A stretch of 64,000 nucleotides of DNA, taken from positions 682,001 to 746,000 of the forward strand of contig CAVVEC010000002.1 of the NCBI GenBank assembly GCA_963747105.1. Reading direction: 5' to 3'. The notes under the pieces are model-generated. The model had not been told where the DNA came from, did not search any database, and was given only the letters and a program-made list of their open reading frames with translations. Below, in pieces: positions 45,901 to 54,833 of this stretch (its first letter is position 1; every line of letters starts with the position of its first letter). The translations under genes were made by a program, and so were the position numbers. This DNA is from CAVVEC01 sp963747105 (GTDB taxonomy: Bacteria; Acidobacteriota; Terriglobia; Terriglobales; Acidobacteriaceae).

Positions 45901-47109
45901 ATGACGACCTCAGCGCAACATCGGGGCTGGATTCCGGGGATACGTATGGGGGCGGCAGGTGTCGCGATGGCGTTAGCGGTCGTACTTGGGTTCGGGGTAG
46001 TTACAACCCAATCAGCGCAAGCGCAGACTTTCACGACCCTTTACGTGTTCAAGGGCGGGACTGATGGAGAAGGCCCCATAGCAGGCTTGGTCCGCGACGC
46101 CAACGGTAATCTGTACGGAACCACCGTCCAAGGGGGCACTTCAAATGCTGGAACAGTGTTCCGGTTGGACACGAGCGGCCATGAGGCTGTGCTGTACAGT
46201 TTTTGTTTTGCTGGGCAGACCTGCCCGGATGGGTATTTTCCCGAAGCAGGTTTGGTCAGAGATGTTGAGGGCGATCTCTACGGCACTACCGAGGAGGGAG
46301 GCGCCTACGGCTACGGAGTGGTGTTCAAGCTCCATAAGACTGGCAAAGAGACCGTGCTCTACAGTTTCACTGGAGGCGTGGACGGGGCAACTCCCACAGC
46401 CCGGATAGTCCGGGACCCGGACGGCAATCTATTCGGCACAACCCTGTATGGTGGCACCTACGGTGACGGAACAGTGTTCAAGCTGGATACCAGAGGCAAG
46501 GAGACGGTGCTGCACAGCTTCGCAGGCGGGGCTGACGGGGCAGGTCCGGTCGGGGGTCTGATTCGAGACGCCAACGGCACGCTCTATGGAACAACTTTCG
46601 GTGGCAACGGTTCTGATTATGGAACGGTGTTCAAACTTAGCGTGATTGGCGAGGAAACCGTGCTGTACCGCTTCGCCGGGGGTACCCACGGCGAACATCC
46701 CCAAGGGGGGGTAGTGCGGGATGCGCGGGGTAACCTCTACGGTACCACGTTCTCCGGTGGCGCTTTCGGCTTCGGAGCGGTATTTAGGATGACAAGGAGG
46801 GGCAAGGAGACTGTTCTCTACAGCTTCGCTGGGGGCACGGATGGAGCGGCTCCCATAGGAGGGTTGGTCCGGGATAGAGCGGGCAACTTGTATGGCACTA
46901 CTACGGGGGGTGGGGCTTCTGGCTTGGGAACGGTTTTTAAGGTAGATGGGGCCCAAATGGAAAGCGTTTTGCACAGTTTTGCAGGCGGGGCAGACGGAGA
47001 GCAGCCCTATGGAGCGTTAATACGGGACGCGACCGGAATTCTCTACGGAACAAGTTTCGGGTGTGCCTGCCCCTCCGACTTCGGAACGGTGTTCAAGCTC
47101 GCCCCTTGA
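45901..47109 (+). CDS. GloVer tandem-repeat secreted protein, seven repeats
   Basis: 402 aa. ATG 45901 follows GGGAGG. Signal peptide to SAQAQ (~38). Seven repeats: NLYGTTVQGG, DLYGTTEEGG, NLFGTTLYGG, TLYGTTFGGN, NLYGTTFSGG, NLYGTTTGGG, ILYGTSFGCA, each followed by a GTVFKLDxxGKETVLYSF strand pair. Nearly free of Cys apart from repeat 2 and the end. Divergent from GWAR copy 3 and convergent with copy 4. A damaged paralogue with the same leader (SAQHRGW / SASHRGW) lies at 58893. Confidence 0.87.
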   Translation: MTTSAQHRGWIPGIRMGAAGVAMALAVVLGFGVVTTQSAQAQTFTTLYVFKGGTDGEGPIAGLVRDANGNLYGTTVQGGTSNAGTVFRLDTSGHEAVLYSFCFAGQTCPDGYFPEAGLVRDVEGDLYGTTEEGGAYGYGVVFKLHKTGKETVLYSFTGGVDGATPTARIVRDPDGNLFGTTLYGGTYGDGTVFKLDTRGKETVLHSFAGGADGAGPVGGLIRDANGTLYGTTFGGNGSDYGTVFKLSVIGEETVLYRFAGGTHGEHPQGGVVRDARGNLYGTTFSGGAFGFGAVFRMTRRGKETVLYSFAGGTDGAAPIGGLVRDRAGNLYGTTTGGGASGLGTVFKVDGAQMESVLHSFAGGADGEQPYGALIRDATGILYGTSFGCACPSDFGTVFKLAP

Positions 47110-47187
47110 TTGCGATGGCAAGGAGCGAACAGCCGATTATCGGCGCTCAATTTCTGCCGTGCTGTGGGTCAACCGAGTGTGCGAACG

Positions 47188-47973
47188 TCAGTCCTTCCCG
47201 CGCCAAGCCGGAATCGCCGATGCCCCTCGCGCCAAGCGACCGAGGCTCGCGGGTTCGAGGGTGATGACATCCGGCCCTTTGGTCTTGCCTGCGATGATCG
47301 GCTTGTCGGCGATGGTTTCGTAGGCGTATCCGGTGAGAGTGGCCCAGGGGTTTCCACCGCAACATGTTCCTGTACTGAGGCGCGCCCAACCGTAATGAGC
47401 CTTGCCCTTGATGTAGAACTTCAGCCCGAGATAGCGATTCTGAACATCCACCCAGGGCCCCAACTCGAAAGAGGCATTGTGGCTGTAGTAATAAAACATC
47501 CCGAATGCCCGTCCCTGGTGAAATTTTGCATTGCGCTGGATAACCTTCCCTTTATGCAAAGCGACGGCAAACGATCCCCAGGACGACCCTCCATTCGTTA
47601 CGATAGTCGTCCAACCTTCATTCTGTTTGTTCACCGGGACAAGGTCAAGCCAGTTGCCGGGATGGCCATAATTGGCTGTGAGCTTAAAGTCGGCCATCCC
47701 GTCGTGGTTCAAGTCGAGCTTGAGCGTGCCATGACAGAATCCGCTGGTGCCGTGGCAATAGAGAGCACTGCTCGCGGGCGTATAAACAATCTTTGCCTCG
47801 GCTGACTCTGGCATAGCGACTGCGCCCACCAAAGTTAAGCCTGCCGCAGGGAGGGCAGATTGAGCTATCGGCAGGAGCGCCCGCAGGCTTACCCCCGCGG
47901 CACTTGCCGCAAGCGCATATCCGCTCAGCCGATGCTCTAACGAAGAAGCCAGCCTCCTCGATTGACGTTTCAT
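47188..47973 (-). CDS. GWAR-family secreted protein, copy 4
   Basis: 261 aa from ATG 47973. Long hydrophobic insertion (LLPIAQSALPAAGLTLVGAV then PESAEAK) before IVYT, like copies 3 and 5. Intact loop LKLDLNHDGMADFKL, matching the DxNxDGxxD form of calcium sites. Three Cys pairs (YCHG, FCHG, GTCCGG) suggest disulfides. Module YLGLKFYIKGKAHYGWARL, ADKPIIAGKTKGPDVITLEPASLGRLARGA, WRGKD end. ATG overlaps copy 5's stop by 4 bp. Last gene before the convergent GloVer end at 47109. Confidence 0.85.
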   Translation of the reverse strand: MKRQSRRLASSLEHRLSGYALAASAAGVSLRALLPIAQSALPAAGLTLVGAVAMPESAEAKIVYTPASSALYCHGTSGFCHGTLKLDLNHDGMADFKLTANYGHPGNWLDLVPVNKQNEGWTTIVTNGGSSWGSFAVALHKGKVIQRNAKFHQGRAFGMFYYYSHNASFELGPWVDVQNRYLGLKFYIKGKAHYGWARLSTGTCCGGNPWATLTGYAYETIADKPIIAGKTKGPDVITLEPASLGRLARGASAIPAWRGKD

Positions 47974-48680
47974 TGACCCTCCTTCGCTCTCCAACTTGGA
48001 AGCGCAGATGCCCCTCGTGCCAAATGACCGAGCGTGGCGGGCTGAACCGTGATGACATCTTTCCCGTGCGTCTTGCCCGCGATGATGGGCTTATTAGGGA
48101 TGGTTTCGTAAGCGTAGTTCACCACCTCAACCGGATGGCCGGAGCTCACCTGCGCCCAACCATAATGTGCCTTCCCCTTGATGAAAAACTTGAGCCCAAG
48201 ATACCTGTCCACGTCGTACCAAGGCCCATAGCAGGTCTTGTAACTACACCCCCACATATTAATCGTTGCATAATTGAAAAAGAGGGAATTGGACCCAATG
48301 GTCTTACCCTTGCTAAGGGCAGCTGCCCAATGTTTGGGGTTTCTCAAAACCTCGTTCTTTTTGCCAATCACATGCACAGTAAGCCCACTGCTATGTCCCG
48401 CCTCAAAGCAAACGATTTTGAAGGTTGCGGACTTCATGTTGATGGTATAGGTGTTGCTAGACGTTCCGCAATTAATGAACGCATGAGCGTGCGTATGAAC
48501 AATTTTTGCTTCGGCTGATTCGGAGAAGGAGAACAGGCTTGCTACCGCAACTCCAGCTGGCAGGACGAACTCGGTCGGTGAAATTAGGCCGAGCACACTC
48601 ACTCCCGCCGCACTCGCGGCAAGAGCATACGAGTTGAGCCGCTGATGCAGTGATTCGGACAGGATCGAGGGCCGCTTCAT
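47970..48680 (-). CDS. GWAR-family secreted protein, copy 5
   Basis: 236 aa from ATG 48680, preceded by GGGAGGAATT. Signal insertion FVLPAGVAVASLFSFSESAEAK as in copies 3 and 4, so these three form a sub-group. No DLNHDG loop. The module is slightly changed: HYGWAQVSSG and VVNYAYETIPNKPII. The tail is DVITVQPATLGHLARGASALPSW then RAKEGQ. Cys at four places, two as CGTS / WGCSYKTC. First gene of a two-gene unit with copy 4. Confidence 0.85.
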   Translation of the reverse strand: MKRPSILSESLHQRLNSYALAASAAGVSVLGLISPTEFVLPAGVAVASLFSFSESAEAKIVHTHAHAFINCGTSSNTYTINMKSATFKIVCFEAGHSSGLTVHVIGKKNEVLRNPKHWAAALSKGKTIGSNSLFFNYATINMWGCSYKTCYGPWYDVDRYLGLKFFIKGKAHYGWAQVSSGHPVEVVNYAYETIPNKPIIAGKTHGKDVITVQPATLGHLARGASALPSWRAKEGQ

Positions 48681-48992
48681 AATTCCTCCCAAATGGCGGC
48701 TCCAATTGTCCTCCCAGCCCGTGCGGCAGTCAATCTAATCATTCAAGGGAGGGCGTACACGCCATGACGCGGTGCATGGGATGGTCAGGAATCGCTCAAA
48801 ACAGACTGGCCGGATGGCACTTCTTTCCCATTGACCAAGCTGCCTCTACACCCTAAGATGGCAGCAGCATCAAGAACGGCCCGGACATCGCTCCGGTGCC
48901 TACCAGATGAGGGGTCGGTTTTTGCGATCCCCACATTGGTCACGTCCTAACCACGGGGCGGATGCGGCGCAAAGACGCCAAAAGGAAACCCA
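48681..48992. other. Intergenic, 312 bp
   Basis: Promoter region for GWAR copies 5-4 leftwards and the small ORF rightwards. I see no clear binding site or hairpin. Confidence 0.35.
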
Positions 48993-49196
48993 ATGGAAGC
49001 CACGCCGGACGTATTGGTACGCAACGAGGGAACTGTGTTTCTGTTTTGCCCGCTCACAGAGCGTGCTAAAAATTGGCTCGAAGAAAATGTCGAGACCGAG
49101 CCGTGGCAATGGTTCGGAACTGTTCTTGTTGTCGAGCATCGATTCGCGTGGGGGCTTGGTCAAGGAATGCAGGATGCCGGGCTGGTGCTGGCATAG
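48993..49196 (+). CDS. Small conserved hypothetical protein
   Basis: 67 aa. VLVRNEGTVFLFCPLTERAK, ENVETEPWQWFGTVLVVEHR and GQGMQDAGLVL follow a pattern I recall from short hypothetical proteins in proteobacteria and acidobacteria (VLVRNEGTIFLFxPLT...WFG...VVEHRYA). AAAGGA precedes the ATG. Function unknown. Confidence 0.6.
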   Translation: MEATPDVLVRNEGTVFLFCPLTERAKNWLEENVETEPWQWFGTVLVVEHRFAWGLGQGMQDAGLVLA

Positions 49197-49285
49197 GCCT
49201 GCTGATCTTTATGTACGTTGTACGGAAATACGCAGAGACAGATAAACCGTACGGCGGTTCCGACTGGTGAAATCACGGAGGCACA

Positions 49286-49360
49286 ATGAATGACGGCCAA
49301 AAGCGACAGGAGCGGAAGCGTCAAGTGTTCCGCGCGATTTCCGATTATCTTGAAGTCTAG
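49286..49360 (+). CDS. Possible micro-ORF, 24 aa
   Basis: ATG after CGGAGG at 49276-49281 encodes MNDGQKRQERKRQVFRAISD then YLEV-stop, a basic helix. It is immediately upstream of the IS256 remnant. It has a good ribosome site but no known relatives; it may be the start of a lost gene. Confidence 0.3.
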   Translation: MNDGQKRQERKRQVFRAISDYLEV

Positions 49361-49391
49361 GAAAAATAAAACTCTGTTGCGGAAGCAATGC

Positions 49392-49712
49392 GGCATCAGC
49401 CGCTGTTGGGTGCACAAGATGCGCAACATTCTAGAGAAGGTACGGAAGCGGGATTATGACGATGGGAATACAGGAGCGCAGGCGATGTACCTAGCGGAAA
49501 GCCGCGTCCAAGCGGAAGCGGCCTTTCGGCGTCGGCTGGAACACGACTTGCCGGAACTGCTGTCGTTTTTCACCTTTCCCCGCCACCTGTGGCGGAAACT
49601 GCGCACCCCCAACGTGATCGAGCGTTGTTTCGTCGAGGTGCGCCGCCGCACCCGGCCCGATGTGCTTGTCAACGTAGAAAGCGTGGACCGAATCATCTAC
49701 TCCATCTTCCAG
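49392..49712 (+). pseudogene. IS256-family transposase remnant, with internal deletion
   Basis: In one frame: RCWVHKMRNILEKVRKRDYD, AMYLAESRVQAEAAFR, then, after a deletion, DLPELLSFFTFPRHLWRKLR and NVIERCFVEVRRRTRP to IIYSIFQ. These are C-terminal motifs of Mutator/IS256 transposases, and the RRRLEHDLPELL junction lacks ~20 residues. The N-terminal two-thirds, with the first catalytic Asp residues, is absent. The open frame continues to 50060 as sequence I do not recognise. Confidence 0.78.
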
Positions 49713-50056
49713 ACTACGGCTGCTGAAGCTCCCGAGGACCTATGCCAGCGGCTGCGCCGCCTGGATCAACTATCCAGACGGTCTGGAGAACTGGTGCCTG
49801 ACCATGTCCCTCCGGAGCTTGCTCTGCTCGCTAGGTCATTGCCTTGGTCCGAAGGGAAATTTCAATCAGCAATTGAAGCGCACCGAAAGATCCTGGAAAG
49901 CGAGGTTGGGTTGGACAGGGTGAGGGCGCTGAAGGAACGGGGGATAATAGCTGTCGAACCATCGGACAAATTGGCAGCACGGCTGGGAACCAAGGATCCG
50001 CCGTACATTGAGGAATATCTCGCGAAACCTACGCTCGGCCGGGCGCTCCTCAGTGC

Positions 50057-51217
50057 CAATCGTCTATCCGTGAGAAGGAGTTGCCGGAGAAATTCGCGAC
50101 ACAGGAATACCAGGTGCTGCTCGTTGCCGAGAAGTATCAGACGGGTTTCGATCAACCTTTGCTGCAGACGATGTACGTGGATAAGCGACTTGCTGGTATC
50201 CAGGCCGTTCAGACTCTGTCGCGCCTGAACCGTATTCACCCGCTAAAGGAAGACACATTTGTCCTGGACTTCGTCAATGACCGCGAGGAGATCCGCGAGG
50301 CCTTCAAGGTCTATTACGAGGGTGCGGAGATGGGCGAGGAAGTGGACCCTTCACGTTTGTACCAGATCAAAGGGGAGTTGGACGCAACCGGCATCTATCT
50401 TGCTGAGGAGGTTGCGCGTTTCTGCGGAGTGTACTTCAAGCCTAAACAGAAACAGAGCATTCTGGATCACCAGGCGATGAACGCGGCCCTTGATCCCGCC
50501 ATATCACGCTTCACTGTCCGGCAGCGCGACGATGAGAGCGAGGCGGAGGAGTGGCGTGAAAAAATGCACGCGTTCCGCAATCTCTATGGCTTTCTCAGCC
50601 AGGTCATTCCTTACCAGGATTCTGATTTAGAGCGGCTGTACGTTTTCCTGAGGCATCTTGCAGCTAAGCTGCCACGTCGCAAGACTGGCACGGCTTACCA
50701 GTTCGATGATGAGGTACGGCTCGAATATTATCGCCTCCAAAAGATCAGCGAGGGCTCGATTTCACTCCGTGATGGATCGGCGCCGAGGTTGGATGGACCG
50801 ACTGAGGTTGGTAGCGGCATTGCACGGCCGCAGTCAATGGCGCTCTCGCAGTTGATTGATCTGGTTAACGAACGGTTCGGAACCGACTTCAACCAGGCCG
50901 ATCAGCTTTTCTTCGATCAGATCGTTGAAGCCGCCATGGCTGACGAGGGTTTACGTCAGGCCGCCGCCGTGAACCCAAGCGACAAGTTCGAACTGGTCTT
51001 CAAGCATCTGCTGGAAAGTCTTTTCATGGAACGTATGGACCAGAACGAAGAGATTTTTGTGCGCTTTATGAATGACGTTCCATTCCAAAAAGTCGTCACC
51101 GCTTGGATGGCAGCAGAGGCATATCGACGCCTGCGAGGTGGCGTACCTGAGGAGAGCCTGCCCGAGCCGACCGGCCGTTCTGCTGAGCGTCGCGGGGATG
51201 CTGGCGTAGTCGAGTGA
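50057..51217 (+). pseudogene. hsdR: Type I restriction enzyme R subunit (HsdR), C-terminal remnant
   Basis: About 385 codons remain. LPEKFATQEYQVLLVAEKYQ, TGFDQPLL, MYVDKRLAGIQAVQTLSRLN and FVLDFVNDREEIREAF are helicase-2 and post-helicase motifs of HsdR (normally ~1000 aa). The nuclease and first helicase domains are missing; the junction with unrelated sequence is near 50057. No hsdM or hsdS is nearby. The longest start (TTG 50081) would give a motorless fragment, so it is a relic. Confidence 0.8.
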
Positions 51218-51916
51218 ACCACTAACTCCTGCTCAGAAACATCTGTTTGTGGGCAGCAGAGCAGAGAATTTTGTACCCGTGCAGATTCAAGCATTTGCGG
51301 ACCTACCGCTGGGGAGGTTTTTGGGCGAGCCCGGCGCGACGCTCAGTTTCCGGGAAGCAATCGACTTGGCTTCGCCCAGACATTGATTGAACTCTTCAAC
51401 AGCCTGCTAGGGACCTGAACTCGATCTCAGCAATTTCCGGGATTCGCTACTCAGTCCGGATGAACCGTTTGGCTGGTTGCTGGCTCTTGACTCGTCAATG
51501 GTACTTCCGGCAGCGTGACGCGGCGAAGCAAATCCTTGAATCTTGGAGCGAGCACAGCGAATTAAATCGAGGATCCGTGCTTAGAGGAAGTCCGCACCTG
51601 TGGAGGCTGCGGTAGACAATTTCGCCCGAAACGTCCGTGGCAGAAACAATGCACCCCCCGCTGCCGGCAGCGTGCCTATGTTCGGCGACATCCCACGAAA
51701 ACCTTGTTTTACTACGGGGCTTGAGCTAGCTTCCGCCCTAATCTGCGAGTTGCATCAACGGGTGAATCAGCAGTTCAAAAACAGATGGTGGTCTTTCTAG
51801 TTGTCCTTTGCATCGCCATCGGCTGCGTTCTGTGGTGTGCCGCCAGCCACGTGCCGTAAGAGGATGATCCGTTCCTTGAGAGATTGTTTTTTGCAGCCCC
51901 GAGTGGGGAGATCACC
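51218..51916. other. Intergenic, ~700 bp of degraded sequence
   Basis: No credible gene. Short frames on both strands show no recognisable motifs. It is probably decayed DNA between the HsdR relic and the small ORF. Confidence 0.4.
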
Positions 51917-52231
51917 ATGAAAAGGTCGTTGCTGGTGCAATCGCCCGAACAGGCCCCCGAGGACTTGGACGAGAGGGACGCATGCCTGTTGGAACAAGCG
52001 GTCGAAAAGCTTGTGCGGTATGGCCAAAAGGTTGGCGTATCCCCCGAGGAGATGATCTCGTTGCTTTGGCGCTGGCATGGACTCCGGTACCTACTGGGCC
52101 GCGCGACTACGGGAAGCGCTGGAGGAACGCCCGAGATGGAAAAGGCCTCATTACCAGAGACACTCAAGCTGCTTGCTGGTGCAATTGTTTGGCGTCGAAA
52201 TCCGTTCCTTTCTTCCAAATCGCCAAGGTGA
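51917..52231 (+). CDS. Small hypothetical protein, possibly frameshifted
   Basis: 104 aa from ATG 51917, preceded by GGGGAG. The first ~55 residues look real: DERDACLLEQAVEKLVRYGQ then KVGVSPEEMISLL, a helical pattern seen in short acidobacterial hypotheticals. The part after SLLWRWHG is low-quality, and the +1 frame reads on as SLLALAWTPV, suggesting a frameshift near 52065. Function unknown. Confidence 0.35.
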   Translation: MKRSLLVQSPEQAPEDLDERDACLLEQAVEKLVRYGQKVGVSPEEMISLLWRWHGLRYLLGRATTGSAGGTPEMEKASLPETLKLLAGAIVWRRNPFLSSKSPR

Positions 52232-52640
52232 TCGAGGCAATCTTTTGTGCCAAGGTGAGACGCGCCATCGTCGGTCGCATCCTCTTCTCCACAAGGGGTG
52301 AAGCCGATTTGAAAACGCTCGGGCGGGATCTGAACGTACCTACTCTCGTCATAGGCAGGGCAATTCAGCGGGGCGACAGCCATATCGTCCAGACGGAATT
52401 AGTGGATGTGGTGAACGAACCGCAACTCCGGGGCGGTCAGTTCAACCGGAAACTTGAGGATACACTCCACGGCTTGCAACTTCAATCAAGGCAATGCGGA
52501 CGAGGTTTCTGGCACGGACAGGCGCGACGAAACTGCGAAGCATTAGCTGGAAGCACAAGCGTCCGCATGAGAATTAGCAGCAAACTCCAAGTGATCCGGC
52601 TTATGGTTTCGCTCTTCTATGACAAATGCTCACGCGTTGC
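52232..52640. other. Intergenic, ~400 bp
   Basis: An uninterrupted plus-strand frame crosses it but resembles nothing and continues antisense into the TonB-receptor remnant; I treat it as non-coding. Confidence 0.35.
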
Positions 52641-52659
52641 CAAGGGCCAACGAAAAAAG

Positions 52660-52882
52660 GGCGGCTTCTTGCGAAGCGTTGGAGCCCGTGCCCGCGTTCA
52701 CCCACGGGTTGAAGATATAGATGTCGGATCCGCGGTTGCCCACGTAGTTGATCGACACCGAGGTCTTCTGTCCGATGGACTTCTGCAGTTCCAGGTTCCA
52801 CTCCACATATTTTGGATTGACGACTGGGTTGGGCAGAATCGAGTTGTATTGGGGAACCGCGCAACCCGGAGCTGCCGCCTTT
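52660..52882 (-). pseudogene. TonB-dependent/carboxypeptidase-like receptor fragment
   Basis: Minus strand reads NSILPNPVVNPKYVEWNLEL, QKSIGQKTSVSINYVGNRGS and DIYIFNPWVNA, a hallmark barrel segment of the very large acidobacterial TonB-dependent receptors (~1100 aa). Only ~70 codons survive, joined in frame at ~52882 to the end of a broken GWAR-family copy. Confidence 0.78.
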
Positions 52883-53357
52883 CCTTGAGTGTTGAATTTT
52901 AGTCCGAGGTGGCGGTTCTTGACATTCAGCCAACTGCCCACGTCATCCGTCCCGCCGTCTCCGGTTGTCCCAGCCCACGCCATGAGCTTGCCGGGAAATT
53001 GTTGCCTCGTCCCGATCAGCGCACCGGGCTTCAGGGCAAAAGCCCAACCACCCCCGTATGTAGTCGTGAACCCACTGGCACCATTACTTCTACTTCGGGC
53101 AAGACGGAAAGTACGGTTCCTTCTCCACAGGAACGGCAGGGAGATTTTCGCAGAGTGAAATCCGTAATCCCATCGTGGTTGAGGTCGAGCTTGAAGGTGC
53201 TGTTTTTTCCGATGACGTGGTGCGTCTTGGTATAGACGATCTTGGCTTGTGCAGCTTGCGTAAGCGCCAACACGCTCACTCCCGCTGCACTCGCCGCCAG
53301 CGCATACGCGTTGAGCCGCTGATGCAGTGATTCGGAAGGGTTCGAGGGCCGCTTCAT
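52883..53357 (-). pseudogene. GWAR-family protein, copy 6 (frameshifted and truncated)
   Basis: From ATG 53357: normal start LHQRLNAYALAASAAGVSVL, QAAQAKIVYTKTHHVIG and FKLDLNHDGITDFTL. Near 53080-53095 the frame shifts; the second frame continues GGGWAFALKPGALIG, VGSWLNVKNRHLGLKFNTQGK. It then jumps into TonB-receptor sequence at the point where THYGWARL should follow. The ETIPNKPIIAGKT module and tail are lost. Confidence 0.83.
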
Positions 53358-53366
53358 GGTTCGCTC

Positions 53367-54080
53367 CTATTGCTCTTTCTGCCGCCAAGCCGGAATCGCC
53401 GACGCTCCTCGCGCCAGATGACCGAGACTAGCAGGCTCCACGGTGATGTCATCCTTCCCGTGGGTCTTGCCTGCGATGATCGCCTTGTTTGCAACGGTCT
53501 CGTAGGCGTAGCCGGTTAAGATCGCGGTAGCTGCCGGCTGGCCCGTCACCTCGACATTGAGACGGGCCCAACCGAAGTGTGTTTTACCCTTGATGAGAAA
53601 TTTCAGCCCAAGGTAACGGTCCTTGACGCCTTTGCCGCTATTCGCCCACGGCCCAAGAAACTTCGTCGAGCGGTTCGTGTAGTTAATGATGTAAGCCATC
53701 GAGATGCCAGACGCACTGAATCGCCCCTTCGGTCCAATTTTGATACCTTGTCGCAGCGCAGATTCGTACCGGTGTTGTCCCCAGACATTGCTTTTTGTCG
53801 AGCCTTTGCATCGCAACTCGACAAAATGGTAGCTTCGGCCAGACAAGTAGGTTGCATACAACGAAAAATCGGCGACCCCGTCATGGTTCAGGTCGAGCTC
53901 ATAGCTGCGCATTCCCAAGGTGCTGATGACGACATGCGCTCGGGTATAAACAATCTTGGCTTCAGCCGGTTGCGCCAAAGCCAGCAGGCTCACTCCCGCC
54001 GCACTCGCCGCGAGAGCATATGCGTTGAGCCGTTGATGCAGTGATTCAGAAAGCTTGCAAGGTGTCCGAATTTGTTTCAT
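53367..54080 (-). CDS. GWAR-family secreted protein, copy 7
   Basis: 237 aa from ATG 54080. Starts MKQIRTPCKLSESLHQRLNA; signal ends QPAEAK. Loop YELDLNHDGVADFSLY intact. Module YLGLKFLIKGKTHFGWARLNV (Phe for Tyr), GYAYETVANKAIIAGKT, and GKDDITVEPASLGHLARGA. One lone Cys pair (none in module). 9 bp separate its stop from copy 6's start; copy 8 ends 33 bp upstream. Its first codons and leader DNA are nearly identical to those of copy 9 (57523-57588), a duplication scar. Confidence 0.86.
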   Translation of the reverse strand: MKQIRTPCKLSESLHQRLNAYALAASAAGVSLLALAQPAEAKIVYTRAHVVISTLGMRSYELDLNHDGVADFSLYATYLSGRSYHFVELRCKGSTKSNVWGQHRYESALRQGIKIGPKGRFSASGISMAYIINYTNRSTKFLGPWANSGKGVKDRYLGLKFLIKGKTHFGWARLNVEVTGQPAATAILTGYAYETVANKAIIAGKTHGKDDITVEPASLGHLARGASAIPAWRQKEQ

Positions 54081-54113
54081 AACCTGATCCTCCGCCGACT
54101 GTCACGACGAACG

Positions 54114-54833
54114 TCACTTGCGTGCATTTATCTTCCGCGTTTTCCCGAGCGCACCTTGCGCCAGATGACCAAGGCTGGCGGGCTCAACGGTGATGACATC
54201 CTTGCCGTGAGTCTGGCCTGCGATAATCGGCTTGTTGGGGATCGTCTCGTAGGCGTAGCCAGTCAAAGTAACGGCAAACTGAAGCGGACGACTGATTCCG
54301 ACATTAAGCCGAGCCCAGCCGTAGTGGGTCTTGCCCTTGATCATGAACCTGAGTCCCAGATATCGGTTCTTAACGTGAGTCCATTGACCGTAAAAACGCG
54401 TTTCGCCACCGGTGAGACGAGAGGCAAATCCCGAAGCCAATTCTCCGAATTCCGGATGAAAATTCAGATGTGGCCCAATGCGTCGGCCTGCGGTTAGGGC
54501 TGAATCCCACGTTCCGTGGTCTCCAGAATAGTAGCCCATTGCGCTATTCCTACGAGTCGCTGTCTGGGACAAAGCAATGCAGTATTGACTCAACCCATCG
54601 CACCACTGCACGGCATAGTTGGTTAGAGTGAAATCGGTTACTCCCCTCCCGACGAGGTCGAGGTGATACTTATGGCCCGGCTCGATCACGTGGTGCACGC
54701 GTGTGTAGACGATCTTGGCCGTTGCAGGTTGGGTCAGGGCGAGCATCCCCACTCCCGCCGCACTCGCCGCGAGCGCATACGAGTTGAGCCGTTGTTCCAG
54801 CGACGAACGTAGATCCTTGCCTTGGCGTTTCAT
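54114..54833 (-). CDS. GWAR-family secreted protein, copy 8
   Basis: 239 aa from ATG 54833. Signal LEQRLNSYALAASAAGVGML to QPATAK. The loop is changed to LDLVGRGVTDFTL, losing the calcium-type ligands. Middle segment contains one Cys pair (QWCDGLSQYC). Module YLGLRFMIKGKTHYGWARLNV and NKPIIAGQTHGKDVITVEPASLG. The tail is odd: HLAQGALGKTRKINARK, lacking the W-R end. The frame is open much further upstream, but that part is an out-of-frame reading of copy 9's 3' end. ATG overlaps the next copy's stop by 4 bp. Confidence 0.85.
   Translation of the reverse strand: MKRQGKDLRSSLEQRLNSYALAASAAGVGMLALTQPATAKIVYTRVHHVIEPGHKYHLDLVGRGVTDFTLTNYAVQWCDGLSQYCIALSQTATRRNSAMGYYSGDHGTWDSALTAGRRIGPHLNFHPEFGELASGFASRLTGGETRFYGQWTHVKNRYLGLRFMIKGKTHYGWARLNVGISRPLQFAVTLTGYAYETIPNKPIIAGQTHGKDVITVEPASLGHLAQGALGKTRKINARK

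Noticed and set aside
51982..52902. 306-codon plus-strand open frame
   Set aside because: No family motif. Its second half is antisense to the TonB-receptor and GWAR remnants, and its composition is unlike a real protein.
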